Assembly (NCBI GenBank): GCA_963795935.1
Contig: CAWCJO010000017.1
Coordinates: 62,001 to 126,000, forward strand
Source of the DNA: JAICMB01 sp963795935
GTDB taxonomy: Bacteria; Acidobacteriota; Terriglobia; Bryobacterales; Bryobacteraceae
Length of the DNA stretch: 64,000 nt
Direction: 5' to 3'
Shown here: positions 42,903 through 53,130 of the stretch, in pieces
Numbering within the stretch: position 1 is the stretch's first letter
Layout: every line of letters starts with the position of its first letter
The notes under the pieces: generated by a model
Seen by the model: only the letters and a program-made list of their open reading frames with translations
What the model was told of the DNA's origin: nothing
Databases searched by the model: none
Translations under genes and position numbers: made by a program

Positions 42903-43781
42903 ATGTCCAGTTCGACCGCGGCGCCGGCTGTCCGAATTCGCCGCGCAACGCCGGAAGACGCCGATGAGTGCGGCCGTATTTGCTACGAGGCGTTTGCCGC
43001 CATCAATCGCCGACATGGCTTTCCTCCGGACATTCCCGCGCCGGACGTGGGCGTGGGTCTTCTGCGAATGCTGTTTTCACTTCCCGGCTTCTACTGCGCC
43101 ATCGCCGAGATGGATGGGCGAATCGCGGGGAGCAATTGCCTCGATGAGCGTTCCATTATCGGCGGTATCGGACCCATAACGGTGGATCCGAGCGTTCAAG
43201 ACCGCGGCATCGGACGCGCGCTCATGAATGCTGTCATGGGACGGGCGCACGAACGTGGATCTGCGGGAGTGCGGCTGCTCCAGGCGGCGTTCCATAACCG
43301 CTCGTTGTCGCTCTACACAAAGCTGGGCTTCGACGCTCGTGAGCCGATCTCCGTGATGCAAGGACCGGCGATTAAGGGCGTTATTGAAGGATGCGCGGTT
43401 CGCCTCGCCACGGAAGGCGATGTGGAGGCCGCGAACAAGGTTTGCGAGAGCGTGCATGGCCACAACCGGGCCGGGGAATTGCGCGATGCCATCGGCCATG
43501 GCACGGCCACGGTTGTCGAACGGCGCGGACGGATCACGGGCTATGCTTCGGCGCTGGGATTCTTCGGCCATGCCGTCGGGGAGTCGAATCTGGACCTGCG
43601 GGCGTTGATCGCGTCCGCCGATAGCTTCGGCGGCCCGGGCATCCTCGTGCCCACCCGCAACTCGCCTCTGTTCCGATGGTGCCTGAACAATGGCCTCCGA
43701 GTCGTATCTCCGATGACGCTGATGAGCGTGGGGCTGTATAACGAGCCCCGCGGAGCATATCTGCCTTCGGTGTCGTACTGA
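42903..43781 (+). CDS. GNAT-family N-acetyltransferase (tandem domain)
   Basis: A 292-aa protein: RIRRATPEDADECGRICYEAF, then GPITVDPSVQDRGIGRALMNAVM with the acetyl-CoA-binding loop Q-x2-G-x-G (QDRGIG), and LLQAAFHNRSLSLYTKLGFDAR. A second, weaker acyltransferase-like half follows (RLATEGDVEAANKVCESVHG, ILVPTRNSPLFRWCLNNGLRV). Substrate unknown. GGGGAGGG lies just before the ATG at 42903. Confidence 0.82.
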   Translation: MSSSTAAPAVRIRRATPEDADECGRICYEAFAAINRRHGFPPDIPAPDVGVGLLRMLFSLPGFYCAIAEMDGRIAGSNCLDERSIIGGIGPITVDPSVQDRGIGRALMNAVMGRAHERGSAGVRLLQAAFHNRSLSLYTKLGFDAREPISVMQGPAIKGVIEGCAVRLATEGDVEAANKVCESVHGHNRAGELRDAIGHGTATVVERRGRITGYASALGFFGHAVGESNLDLRALIASADSFGGPGILVPTRNSPLFRWCLNNGLRVVSPMTLMSVGLYNEPRGAYLPSVSY

Positions 43782-43828
43782 TTCGAAGCGGGGGCGATCG
43801 GCAATACCGTGCGAAAATAGGGTTAACA

Positions 43829-46398
43829 GTGCCAGTTAAAGTTAAGGCGCCGAAGAAGAACTCGGGCTTGGTGCGTTTTTTTCTGCACCCCGCCGGCAAA
43901 GCAATTCTGGCGATTTTCGTTTTGGGCTTCAGCCTCGGGCTGATCCTCTTCACGTATTATTACGCCAAGTATTCGCGGCTGATTGAAGCCAAGCTGAACG
44001 CCGGGCCCTTCGCCAAGACATCCATGTTGTATGCCGCGCCCCGCACCGTGATGGTGGGTGACGAGGCCACGGCGCAAGAGATCGCCGCGGATTTGCGGCG
44101 CGCCGGATATTCGGAATCGCGGGACAACCGCATCGGCCATTTCGCGGTTACCGCGGATGGGGTCGACATCTACCCCGGGCCGGATTCCTATTTCAAGCGC
44201 GACGACGGCGTCATCAAGCTGGCGCAGGGCAAGGTTGCGCGGATCATTTCGCTGGCGGACAACACCGAACGGACGCAATATGCGCTGGAGCCGGAGCTGA
44301 TGTCGAATCTGTTCGACAAGAATCGCGAAAAGCGGCGTATACGTGCGCTACGAAGATATTCCGCCGGTGCTGGTGCACGCCGTGATTTCGGCCGAAGACA
44401 AGCGCTTCTTTCAGCATTCGGGATTCGACCCGATGCGCATCGTGAAGGCGGCCTGGCGCGACGTGCGGCAGCGCCGCTACGCCGAAGGGCGCCTCCACGC
44501 TGACGCAGCAGGTGGCGCGGATGTTCTGGCTGGACAACGACAAAATCTGGAGCCGCAAGCTTCCCGAAATGCTGATCACGATGCATCTGGAGCAGAAGCT
44601 CAGCAAGGAAAAAATATTCGAGTTCTACGCCAACCAGGTGCCGCTCGGCCGTCGCGGCAGCTTTGGCATTCGCGGATTCGGCGAGGCGGCGCAGGTTTAT
44701 TTCGGAAAGAACGTCAAGGCGCTGACCGTGGCGGAGTCGGCCACTTTGGCGGGGCTCATACAGCATCCCAGCATGATCAATCCGTTCCGTTGGCCGGAGC
44801 GGGCCAAGGCGCGGCGCAACGTTGTGCTGAAGATGATGCTGGAGAACAACTACATTAGCGAGGACGAATACGCGCGCGCGGCGGCTTCTCCGCTAACGCT
44901 TGCGAAGCCGGAATCGGAGACGGCCGAGGCGCCCTATTTTGTCGATCTGGTCAATGACGCGCTGGCGGACAAATTTCAGGACTACGACTTCCAGTCGCAC
45001 GCCTACCGGATTTACACGACGCTCGATCCGGAATTGCAGAGCGATGCCGCCGCCGCGGTGCATCTGGGAATGGAAGAGGTCGACAAGCTGATCCTGAAGC
45101 GCAAGAAAAAGGACCCGAATTATCCCGACCCGCAGTGCGCCCTGATCGCGCTCGATCCGCAGACGGGCGAAATCAAGGCGCTGATCGGCGGGCGGAATTA
45201 CGGCATGAGCCAGCTCAACCACGCGTTGTCGAAGCGTCAGCCGGGATCCTCGTTCAAGCCCTTTGTGTACGCGGCGGCGCTGAATACCGGCCTATCGGGC
45301 GGCGAGACCATTCTGACGCCGTCCAGCCTGGTGAACGACTCGCCGACCACTTTCTGGTTCGACCAGAAGCCGTATCAGCCGGCCAATTTCAAACACGAGT
45401 ACCACGGCGTGATCACCATGCGCCAGGCGATAGCGGTGTCGGCCAACGTGGCGGCCGTGCGGTTCGCGGAAGAGGCGGGGTATGGCGCACGTGGTGGACC
45501 TGGCGCGCCGCGCGGGGCTGAACATGAATATCCGGCCGACTCCGGCGGTAGCGCTCGGCGCCTATGAGGTAACGCCGCTCGAGATCGCCGGCGCGTACAC
45601 GATTTTCTCCAACCGGGGCCTGTTCACTAAGCCAGCTTTATTGTCTCCATCAACGACCAGCACGGCGCAAGCATTTTTGAAAACAAGCCGGAACATAAGC
45701 AGGTGCTGGACCCGCGCATTGCGTTCCTGATGGACAGTCTGCTGGAAGAGGTGGTGCGGACGGGCACCGGCGCGGGCATTCACGCGCGCGGCGTGAATTT
45801 CCCGGTGGCCGGCAAAACGGGCACGTCGCACGACGGCTGGTTTGCCGGATTCAGCTCCAAGCTGATCTGCATCGTTTGGGTGGGCTTCGACGATAACCGC
45901 GAGCTGAACCTGGAAGGCGCGCATTCGGCGCTGCCGGTGTGGGCGGAATTCATGCGGCGCGCGCACGGGCATCGCGAGTACCGCAACGTGAGCGAGTTCC
46001 TGGCGCCGGCGGGCATCGTGAGCGAGCAGATCGACCCGGCATCGGGACAGCTCGCGACCGCCGCATGCCCGCAAGTCCGCACGGAGTATTTTATCGACGG
46101 CACGCAACCGGTGGAGATGTGCGCGCTGCACGGCGGCGGCGGCGCGCGCGTGGCATCATGGGATCCGGCGCCCGTGCCGGCCCAAGGCGCTCCCGCGACA
46201 CCCCCGCCGGTGCGCGCGGCGGTTCCTCCCGGCGCGGCCCCGCAGGCCCCCCCTCAGAACGTCTGGCCGGCGGCGCAACCGCGGGCCGTCCAAACCGCGG
46301 CTCCCGCGGCCGCCCCCGCGCAGCCCGCATCAGACCCCGCCCCTCCCCCACAAAAGAAGAAGGGCATCTTCGGGCGGATTAGGGATATATTTAAGTAA
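43829..46398 (+). pseudogene. Penicillin-binding protein 1A-type (glycosyltransferase/transpeptidase), four frameshifts
   Basis: A bifunctional class A PBP interrupted four times. Order: N-terminal TM (AILAIFVLGFSLGLILFTYY); glycosyltransferase domain (VISAEDKRFFQHSGFD, EGASTLTQQVARMFW, ATLAGLIQHPSMINP); transpeptidase domain (KRQPGSSFKPFVYAAAL with SxxK, SANVAAVRF with SxN, VAGKTGTSHDGWFAG with KTGT); Pro/Ala-rich C-terminus. Breaks: near 44339 (extra A), near 44491 (GGG for GG), near 45484 (one extra base), near 45637 (one base missing, AGCTTT for AGCNTTT). Every active-site motif survives, which suggests sequence errors in an essential-type gene. It starts with GTG after AGGG. Confidence 0.8.
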
Positions 46399-46424
46399 TA
46401 GGACGTCCGTAACGAGGGGACTCT

Positions 46425-47144
46425 ATGTCTTCCTTACCACCACTGCTGTTTGCTTTTGTTGCCGCGGCTTTCCCCGCGGTTCCCGATAAGAAGCCCATCG
46501 CCCCGGAGCTCCGGGGCGACATCTACATGGCCCGTAAGATGTACCGCGAGGCGGTCGAGGCTTACGAGCAGGGCCCGCAATCCGATGCCGTCATTTTGAA
46601 TAAAACCGGCATCGCGTATCACCAAATGCTCGATTTTCGCACGGCCAAGAAATACTACGAGCTGTCGATCAAGGCCAGCCCTCATTATGCCGAAGCGATC
46701 AACAATCTCGGGACCATTTATTACGCCGCGAAGAGTTACCGCCGCGCGCTGGGGCAGTACAAGAAGGCGCTGCGGTACAGTCCCGAATCCGCCTCGATTT
46801 ACAGCAATCTCGGAACCGCCTATTTCGCGCGCAAGGATTATAAGCGCGCGTCGGTGGCTTATGAAAAGGCGCTCTCGCTCGATCCCGACGTTTTTGAGAG
46901 CCACAACACGCAAGGCGTCCTGCTGCAGGAGCGCAGCGTCGAGGAGCGCGCGAAATTTCATTACTACCTGGCGAAGACGTACGCCAAAGCCGGTTTGAAC
47001 GAGCGCGCGCTGCAATACATGCGCAAGTGCCTGGAAGAAGGATTTAAAGATAAGAAGAAGTTCCAGGAAGAGCCGGAGTTTGCAACGGTAAGAAACACGC
47101 CGGAGTTCAAGGAGCTTCTCGCGTTGGAGCCGCGTGTTCTTTAG
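46425..47144 (+). CDS. Secreted TPR protein
   Basis: A 239-aa exported protein (signal MSSLPPLLFAFVAAAFPAV). Three to four tetratricopeptide repeats are visible: RKMYREAVEAYEQGPQS, FRTAKKYYELSIKASPHY, KSYRRALGQYKKALRYSPES, YKRASVAYEKALSLDPDV. The C-terminal part (KFHYYLAKTYAKAGLNERALQYM) continues the solenoid. TPR proteins scaffold protein complexes; the partner is unknown. GAGGGG is located before the ATG at 46425. Follows the PBP gene by 27 nt and overlaps the next gene by 11 nt. Confidence 0.78.
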   Translation: MSSLPPLLFAFVAAAFPAVPDKKPIAPELRGDIYMARKMYREAVEAYEQGPQSDAVILNKTGIAYHQMLDFRTAKKYYELSIKASPHYAEAINNLGTIYYAAKSYRRALGQYKKALRYSPESASIYSNLGTAYFARKDYKRASVAYEKALSLDPDVFESHNTQGVLLQERSVEERAKFHYYLAKTYAKAGLNERALQYMRKCLEEGFKDKKKFQEEPEFATVRNTPEFKELLALEPRVL

Positions 47145-48708
47145 ACGCGGCCCTGTCGCGGCTTTTCTTGTTGGCTTTTCTCTTCTATCGTGCTCGCGGG
47201 CGCCCGCCGGCGCCGTTGAACGGCTGGCCATTCTGCCGGTCGAGAACCTTGCCTCCAGCGCTGACCTCGATTGGGTGAGCCGCGCCGCGGCCGCCGTCCT
47301 CGCTTACGATCTGACGGGTCCGCGCGGGATGCGCGCGATCCGGACGGAAACGCTGCGCGATGCGCGGCTCAGCGGCGCGACGCGCTACCTGGAAGGGTAC
47401 TTCGACATTGAGCGCGGCGTCCTGGCTTTTCATCTGACGGTTGAAGATCCGGATGCGCGCAAGATGACCCGGACCATGTCATTGAGCGCCCCCGCCGACG
47501 ACATCGCCGCCGCTATGAACCGCGCTGCGAAGGAACTGAGCGCCGATGCGCGAACGGCTGCGGGCTGCACAGGAGAAGCGTTGCGGCCGGCGGCTCAGGC
47601 GTACCCGCATTGCATGCCGGTTTATTTGCCTTGGACGGAATCTCTGCTGGCGCGTGGGGATCGGGAAGGGGCGGCGCGCGCGGCGCTTGCTGGGCTCGCC
47701 GCTTCGAACTCCAGCGCCATCGATCGCGCACAGTTGGAGTATGTGGAGGCGACGGCGCGGGGCGATGCGCAGATGCGCGTGACAGCGCTTCAGCGGCTTG
47801 CGGCGCTGCTGCCGTCCGATCCTCAATTCCTCCGCGGCGCCGCGGAATTACAGCTTGCGAGGCGGGATTTTCAGGGCGCCGCGCGATCGCTCGAGGCGGC
47901 AGTGCGCGCCAACCCCGGCGATGCGGCGGCATGGAACGAGCTGGGTTACGCGCGCGCCGATTTGCGCGATTTGGATGGCGCGCGCGAAGCGTTGAAGCGT
48001 TACCAGAAGCTTGCGCCGGACGATCCGAATGCGTTTGATTCGTTGGGCGAGGTCAGTTTTTATCTGGGCGATTTCGCGGGGGCGGAACGATATTTTCTGG
48101 ATGGTTGGCGGAAGAATCCGGCGGGGGAAGTGGAGCTTTTGAAAGCCGCCGAGGCGCGCATGATGACGGGCGATCTTGCGGGGGCGGATCGGTTGCTGGC
48201 GCAAGGGAAGTGGGGCGGCCTGGAACAGGCGCAGTGGGAATTTCTGACGGGCCGCAGGAAGCAAGCGATGGGGCGCTTGGACGCAATGCAGGCGAAAGAC
48301 CCGCGCGCAGCATTGCAGCTTGCGTTGTGGCGGGCGCAGACGGGCCAAGGCCCCGTTCCAAGGGGCGGAAAGGAGGCGCTGAGCCGCGCGGTTTCGCTCC
48401 TGCTGGCGGGGCAGTTTGCGCAGGCAACGCCGCTGCTCGAGCAGATTTATAGCGCCGCCAATCCGTCGGGCGATGGGCAGATCCGTACGCTGCTGGCGTG
48501 GGGCTATGCGCGCACGGGACGCCCGGATGCCGCCACGAAGCTACTGGACCTTTACCCGCTTCCGCTCGGCGGCGGCGGCGATAATCCGATTCTGGCGGCG
48601 CTCACATTCCCGCGTTTCGTCGAGCTGCGCGGCGAGATCCTGCGCTCGCTGAAAGATCAGCAACTGGCGGCGAAGTACTCCGGCGATTTGCCGGATCATG
48701 TGAAATAA
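47134..48708 (+). CDS. TPR lipoprotein
   Basis: A 524-aa protein starting at GTG. The N-terminus FLVGFSLLSCSRAPAG has a lipobox (LLSC), so it is likely a lipoprotein. The second half is TPR-like: AAAWNELGYARADLRDLDGAREALKR, NAFDSLGEVSFYLGDFAGAERYFLDG, LAWGYARTGRPDAATKLLD. The first half (RLAILPVENLASSADLDW) resembles the 'nucleotide-independent' beta domain found at the N-terminus of many bacterial adenylate-cyclase-linked TPR proteins. I infer a scaffolding role linked to the previous gene. Confidence 0.75.
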   Translation: MFFRRGPVAAFLVGFSLLSCSRAPAGAVERLAILPVENLASSADLDWVSRAAAAVLAYDLTGPRGMRAIRTETLRDARLSGATRYLEGYFDIERGVLAFHLTVEDPDARKMTRTMSLSAPADDIAAAMNRAAKELSADARTAAGCTGEALRPAAQAYPHCMPVYLPWTESLLARGDREGAARAALAGLAASNSSAIDRAQLEYVEATARGDAQMRVTALQRLAALLPSDPQFLRGAAELQLARRDFQGAARSLEAAVRANPGDAAAWNELGYARADLRDLDGAREALKRYQKLAPDDPNAFDSLGEVSFYLGDFAGAERYFLDGWRKNPAGEVELLKAAEARMMTGDLAGADRLLAQGKWGGLEQAQWEFLTGRRKQAMGRLDAMQAKDPRAALQLALWRAQTGQGPVPRGGKEALSRAVSLLLAGQFAQATPLLEQIYSAANPSGDGQIRTLLAWGYARTGRPDAATKLLDLYPLPLGGGGDNPILAALTFPRFVELRGEILRSLKDQQLAAKYSGDLPDHVK

Positions 48709-48881
48709 AGCCCTGCGCGCAAAATCGCAAACAGTGATAACCTCAATTTCCGGTTCGCGTGCAACGCGGGAGCTATCCCGGACAAAGGTGGTTCACGTCC
48801 ACGGAATGGCGACAATACCTCCATGTGGCTTCAAGCGCGTCGTTCCAAGGGGGTCGGGGAGCCGCGTAGAATGGGGGTGGG

Positions 48882-49094
48882 ATGAGCATTGACGATTACA
48901 AGGTAGTCTTGTATCGGAACCAGCCGGATGGCTGGGTCGCGGAAATTCCTGCCATTCGCGGCTGTTACGCGCTCATGCCGATGCGAGAAGAGGCCCTGGC
49001 CGAACTCGAAAGCGTGTTTGATACGATTGCCGCTGAATACCGCGAGAAGGGGCTAGCGCCGCCCGCGGACAGCACCGCCATCGTGAATGCCTAG
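48882..49094 (+). CDS. hicB: HicB-family antitoxin
   Basis: A 70-aa HicB-like protein: YKVVLYRNQPDGWVAEIPAIRGC (the first strands and helix of the HicB half-RNase-H-like fold) and EALAELESVFDTIAAEYREKG. It lacks a C-terminal DNA-binding domain, which HicB variants often omit. It overlaps the HicA gene by 8 nt in the order antitoxin-toxin. GGGGGTGGG lies before the ATG. Flanked by about 170 bp of noncoding DNA on the left. Confidence 0.75.
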   Translation: MSIDDYKVVLYRNQPDGWVAEIPAIRGCYALMPMREEALAELESVFDTIAAEYREKGLAPPADSTAIVNA

Positions 49095-49302
49095 GGCCCG
49101 CGCTGAGAGTTCCGGCGCGCCGCCAGACGGCTGGGCTTTGCGCTTCATCGGCAAACGGCGAAGTCATGAGCGCTGGATTCACCAAGACGGTCGCTCGGTT
49201 ACGATCCCAATCCACGGCGGAAATGAGATCGGCCCACCCCTTTTCCACAAAATCCTTGCACAGCTTGGAATTAATCTGAATGAATTCCGTAAGCTTCAAT
49301 GA
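49087..49302 (+). CDS. hicA: HicA-family toxin (mRNA interferase)
   Basis: A 71-aa HicA-like protein: DGWALRFIGKRRSHERWIHQDGRS with the catalytic His in SHERW, followed by VTIPIHGGNEIGPPLFHKILAQLGI. HicA adopts a dsRBD-like fold and cleaves mRNA until neutralised by HicB. The N-terminal ~14 residues (PRARAESSGAPP) are shorter and less typical than in most HicA, so the start or the first strand may be affected by an indel. Confidence 0.72.
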   Translation: MPRARAESSGAPPDGWALRFIGKRRSHERWIHQDGRSVTIPIHGGNEIGPPLFHKILAQLGINLNEFRKLQ

Positions 49303-49455
49303 CATGCTCAATACCTACGACGGTCCCGCCAGCACTCGGCTGGGTGCTCGCCTGGCGCAGGCAAAGCACAGGGAAGCATCGGCGACTATCCGACCACGTG
49401 GACCAGTAAAGGACAATAAAGGAGGCGTTCTAAATTATAAACACTACCGGTCTGA
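49303..49455. other. Region between HicA and the orphan fragment
   Basis: About 150 bp. A possible 62-codon frame covers 49280-49468 but has no RBS, no recognisable motif and overlaps hicA, so I do not call it. A strong AAAGGAGG at 49416-49423 is not followed by a start codon at the right distance, suggesting that sequence has been lost here. Confidence 0.35.
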
Positions 49456-49731
49456 ATGGACAAAATAACCGTAAGAATCCGCCCAATCCGATTTGCCTTC
49501 GCCGTCGATCCTAAGGATTTGACGGCTCTGATGCGCGTATTTGAGGCGAACTCCGTCTTCTGGGGTGGCCCCTATAACTTCATCCTGCCCCTGTTCAAGC
49601 GCGTTCCCCAACGCTATAAAGATCCATACCACTACAAAAAGATTACGGCATCTGCTGTCGTTGAAATTTCGAACTGGGCCGAAGTTGCCGTCGGTAAAGT
49701 CGAGTCGCTACAAACAGACCGCAACCGCTAA
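49456..49731 (+). CDS. N-terminal fragment of a larger unrecognised protein
   Basis: A 91-residue ORF beginning MDKITVRIRPIRFAFAV, with VFEANSVFWGGPYNFILPLF and RVPQRYKDPYHY. The first 65 residues look like the start of a bigger conserved protein: strand-rich, with a conserved-looking WGGxYN motif. The rest is not consistent with that and the ORF ends where the convergent thiolase gene ends, sharing 4 nt. I cannot name the family. It is probably a truncated accessory gene left next to the HicBA module. Confidence 0.45.
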   Translation: MDKITVRIRPIRFAFAVDPKDLTALMRVFEANSVFWGGPYNFILPLFKRVPQRYKDPYHYKKITASAVVEISNWAEVAVGKVESLQTDRNR

Positions 49732-50919
49732 CGCGCCGCTTCGAACAGGCCGGCGGCGCCTTGGCCGCCGCCGATGCACATGGTGACGACGCCGAGTTTC
49801 GCCTTGCGGCGCGCCATCTCGTTCGCGAGCGTGCCGGCCATCCGCGAGCCGGTCATGCCGAAGGGGTGCCCGATCGAGATGGACCCGCCGTTCACGTTCA
49901 GCTTCTCGGGATCGAGGCCGAGGCGGTCGCGGCAATAGACGACCTGCACGGCGAAGGCTTCGTTCAGCTCCCAGAGATCGATGTCGTCGATCTTAAGGCC
50001 GTGGCGCTTGAGGAGCTTTGGGAACCGCGAACACCGGGCCGATGCCCATTTCGTCGGGCTCGCAGCCGGCGATTGCGAAGCCGCGGAAAATCAGCTTATA
50101 AGGAATCCCGAGCTGGTCCGCGCGCTCGCGCGACATCAGAAGAGTCGCGGAAGCGCCATCGGAAAGCTGCGACGCATTGCCGGCCGTCACCGTGCCTTCG
50201 CCGCTGTGCGGATCGAAGTGCGGCTTCAGCGAAAGCAGGCCCTCGAGCGTCGTATCGGGGCGGTTGCACTCGTCCTTGGCGCAGCAAACTTCTTCCGTGC
50301 CGGCGACCTCGCCGGTTTTCTTGTCGAGAATGCCGCGCGTGACCTTCATGGGCGCGATCTCGCCCTTCGAAGAAACCTTCGCGCCTGCGCGCGGGCGGTG
50401 CGCCGCTGGCTGAGCAGCGCATATTCGTCCTGCACGCGGCGGCCGATGTTGTAGCGCTTCGCGACGACCTCGGCGGTGTCGCCCATCACCATGTAGATGC
50501 CGGGCTTGCGCTCTTGCACGACGGGGTGCGGATCGGCGTTGCGCTGGATCATCGTGATGCTCTCGACGCCTCCGCCAATGGCCGCATCGACGCCTTCGGC
50601 AATGATGTGGTGCGCGGCCATGGCGATGGCCTGCAGGCCGGAAGAGCAGAAGCGATTGACGGTCGTGGCGGCGACGCTGACCGGAAGACCGGCCAGCACG
50701 GCGGAAACGCGCGCGACGTTCGACCCCTGCGGACCATGCGGCTGCGCGCAGCCCAGGATGACGTCGCCGATTTCGGCCGGGTCGAGCTGCGGGAGTTTTT
50801 CGGAGGACATCGCGGATGCAGTGCGCGGCCAGATCTTCGGGCCGCGTCATATTGAACGATCCGCGATAGGATTTCGCGAGCGCCGTGCGCGAGCTGGCGA
50901 CGACCACCGCTTCTCTCAT
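49728..50919 (-). pseudogene. Acetyl-CoA acyltransferase (FadA-type thiolase), three frameshifts
   Basis: The pieces make one ~396-aa thiolase: MREAVVVASSRTALAKSYRG; then QGSNVARVSAVLAGLPVS and NRFCSSGLQAIAMAAHHI (nucleophilic Cys); GIYMVMGDTAEVVAKRYNI; then APMKVTRGILDKKTG and SDGASATLLMSRE; and finally NVNGGSISIGHPFGMTGSR (catalytic His) and VTMCIGGGQGAAGLFE (second Cys). Breaks lie near 50820 (AAAAA for AAAA), near 50390 (one base missing) and near 50035 (AAAG for AAG). All catalytic residues are present. ATG at 50919 overlaps the FadJ-like stop (ATGA), so the two are one beta-oxidation operon. Confidence 0.82.
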
Positions 50920-53075
50920 GCCTCGCCGCCTTTCGCCTGCGCGGTGGCGGGTGACGCCGCCGAGATCGGCGAACTTCTTGCCTTCTTCCGCGAGTTGCTC
51001 AGAAGCGGCGCGGGCGTCCCACAGCTTGCCGTGCTGCTGCTTCGAACTCGCGAATGCGGTTGTAGACGTTTGCGAGTCCGACTGTGTCGGCGTACCACAT
51101 GGGACCGCCGCGGTAGGCGGGGAAGCCATAGCCGGTGACATAGATCATGTCGATGTCGACGGCGCGGAGCGCGAAACCTTCTTCGAGAATGCGGGCGCCT
51201 TCGTTGACCAGCATATATATGGTGCGCTCGACGATTTCGTCGCTGCCGATCTGGCGCTGCGGAATGCCGGATTCCGCGCGGGACTTCTCGATAAGCGCGT
51301 CCACTTCCGGATCTCGCTTTCGGCCTGCGATTCTCGTCGTACTTGTACCAGCCGCCGCCGGTTTTCTGGCCGTAGCGCCCTGCTTCGCAGAGGCGGTCTT
51401 CGATAAGCGGCTGGCGGACGGAGCGGTCCTGCGCATCGCCGAATTCCTTGCGGATGCGCCAGCCCACATCGAGTCCGGCGAGGTCGCCGGTGGCCAGCGG
51501 TCCCATCGCCATGCCGAAGTCGTAAAGTGCCTGATCGACCTGCTCGACCGTGGCGCCTTCCTCGACCAGGAACTGCGCCTCGCGGCGGTACGGGCCGAAC
51601 ATGCGATTGCCCACAAAGCCGCGGCAGTTGCCGACCAGTACGCCCAGTTTGCCGAGTCTTCTTCGAGAGCGCCATGCAGGTCGCGATCACTTCTTTGGAG
51701 GTTTCCTTGCCGCGCACGATCTCCAGCAGGCGCATTACATTCGCCGGGCTGAAGAAGTGAGTTCCGATGACGGATTGCGGGCGGGATGTTGCCGAGGCGA
51801 TCTCGTCGATGTTGAGGGTCGAAGTGTTGGATGCGAGAATGGCGCCGGGTTTCGCGATTTTATCCAGCTCCCCGAAGACCTGTTTTTTAAGCGCCATGCC
51901 TTCGAACACGGCCTCTATAATGATGTCGGCCTCGTCGAAGCCGTCATAGGAGAGGGTCGGCTGGATCAGTGCCATGCGCTGGTCCATAAGGTCCTGCGAG
52001 AAGCGGCCCTTCGCGACGGAGTTGGCGTAGTTCTTGCGAATCGTCGCGATGCCGCGGTCGAGCGCCGCCTGCTCGGTTTCTTTCAGGAGCACGGGGATGC
52101 CGGCATTCGCGAAGTTCATCGCGATGCCGCCGCCCATGGTTCCCGCGCCCACCACTGCCGCTTTCTTGACCGGAATCAGCGGCGTATCTTTGGGAACATC
52201 GGGGATCTTGGCTACTTCGCGCTCGCCGAAAAACACATGAATCAGCGCTTTCGATTGGTCCGAAAAAAGGCATTCCTGAAAGAGCTCGGCTTCGCGCCGG
52301 ATCCCCTCGTCGAACGGAACGGTGGCGGCGGTGGCGACGGCTTCAATGGCGGCTTGAGGAGCCATCAAATTGCGTTGTTTCCGGGCGGCGTTGTCGCGAG
52401 CGGCGGCGACGATGGGAGCGTTTTCCTCGGGGCTGCCGAGTTTGGCGTCCCGGTCGCGGGTGCGGCGCGGCGCGAGCTCGCCGCGCGAGGCAAGGTCGCG
52501 CGTAAAGGCGATCGCGCCGCCAAAAGGTCGCCCTCAACGATGCTGTCGATAATGCCATGGTTGTGGGCATCGGCCGCGCCGATGGGCTCGCCGCCAGCGC
52601 ACATTTCGAGGGCTTTCGCGATGCCCGCGAGACGGGGAAGACGCTGCGTTCCGCCCGCTCCGGGGATGATGCCGAGCTTGACTTCGGGTTGCCCGACCTG
52701 GGCCGTGGGGAGCGCCACGCGATAGTGACAGGCCATGGCGGTTTCCAGGCCGCCGCCCAGGGCAGTGCCGTGAATCGCCGCGACGACGGGCTTGGTGGAT
52801 TGTTCAATGCGATCGAGGACCTGGTTAAGGCCGGGCCCGCGCTCGCGATTGCCGCTCGAAACCATCTTGCCGAACTCGCGAATATCTGCTCCGGCGATGA
52901 AGGTGCGGCCGCCGCCGATCAGCACGATTGCTTTGACCGCGGGGTCGTTTTCGAACTGTTCGATGCCCGCCCGGATACCCTCCGGAACGCCGGGGCTGAG
53001 AGCGTTCACGGGAGGGTTATTGATGGTGATCACGCCGATGTCGCCATCGCGGGTGGTAAGGACAAGATCGCTCAT
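50916..53075 (-). pseudogene. FadJ/FadB-type enoyl-CoA hydratase / 3-hydroxyacyl-CoA dehydrogenase, about five frameshifts
   Basis: A ~715-aa fusion. The N-terminal crotonase domain shows NNPPVNALSPGV, GGRTFIAGADIREFG, HGTALGGGLETAMACHY and GIIPGAGGTQRLPRL. The NAD-binding domain shows VVGAGTMGGGIAMNFANAG, and the C-terminal domain has GTHFFSPANVMRLLEIV, NRMFGPYRREAQFLVEEGA, DLAGLDVGWRIRKEFGDA and GYGFPAYRGGPMWYAD. Breaks near 52516 (one missing base), 51672, 51330, 51040 and 50955 (each one extra base). It converts enoyl-CoA to 3-ketoacyl-CoA, feeding the downstream thiolase. The motifs are intact, so I read it as functional with sequence errors. Confidence 0.82.
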
Positions 53076-53130
53076 AGAAGATTGATTTTAACGCAGGCAG
53101 GCCAAGATACCATCATGGTGAACGTCACGC

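Noticed and set aside
49280..49468. 62-codon ORF after hicA
   Set aside because: No RBS, no motif, overlaps hicA.
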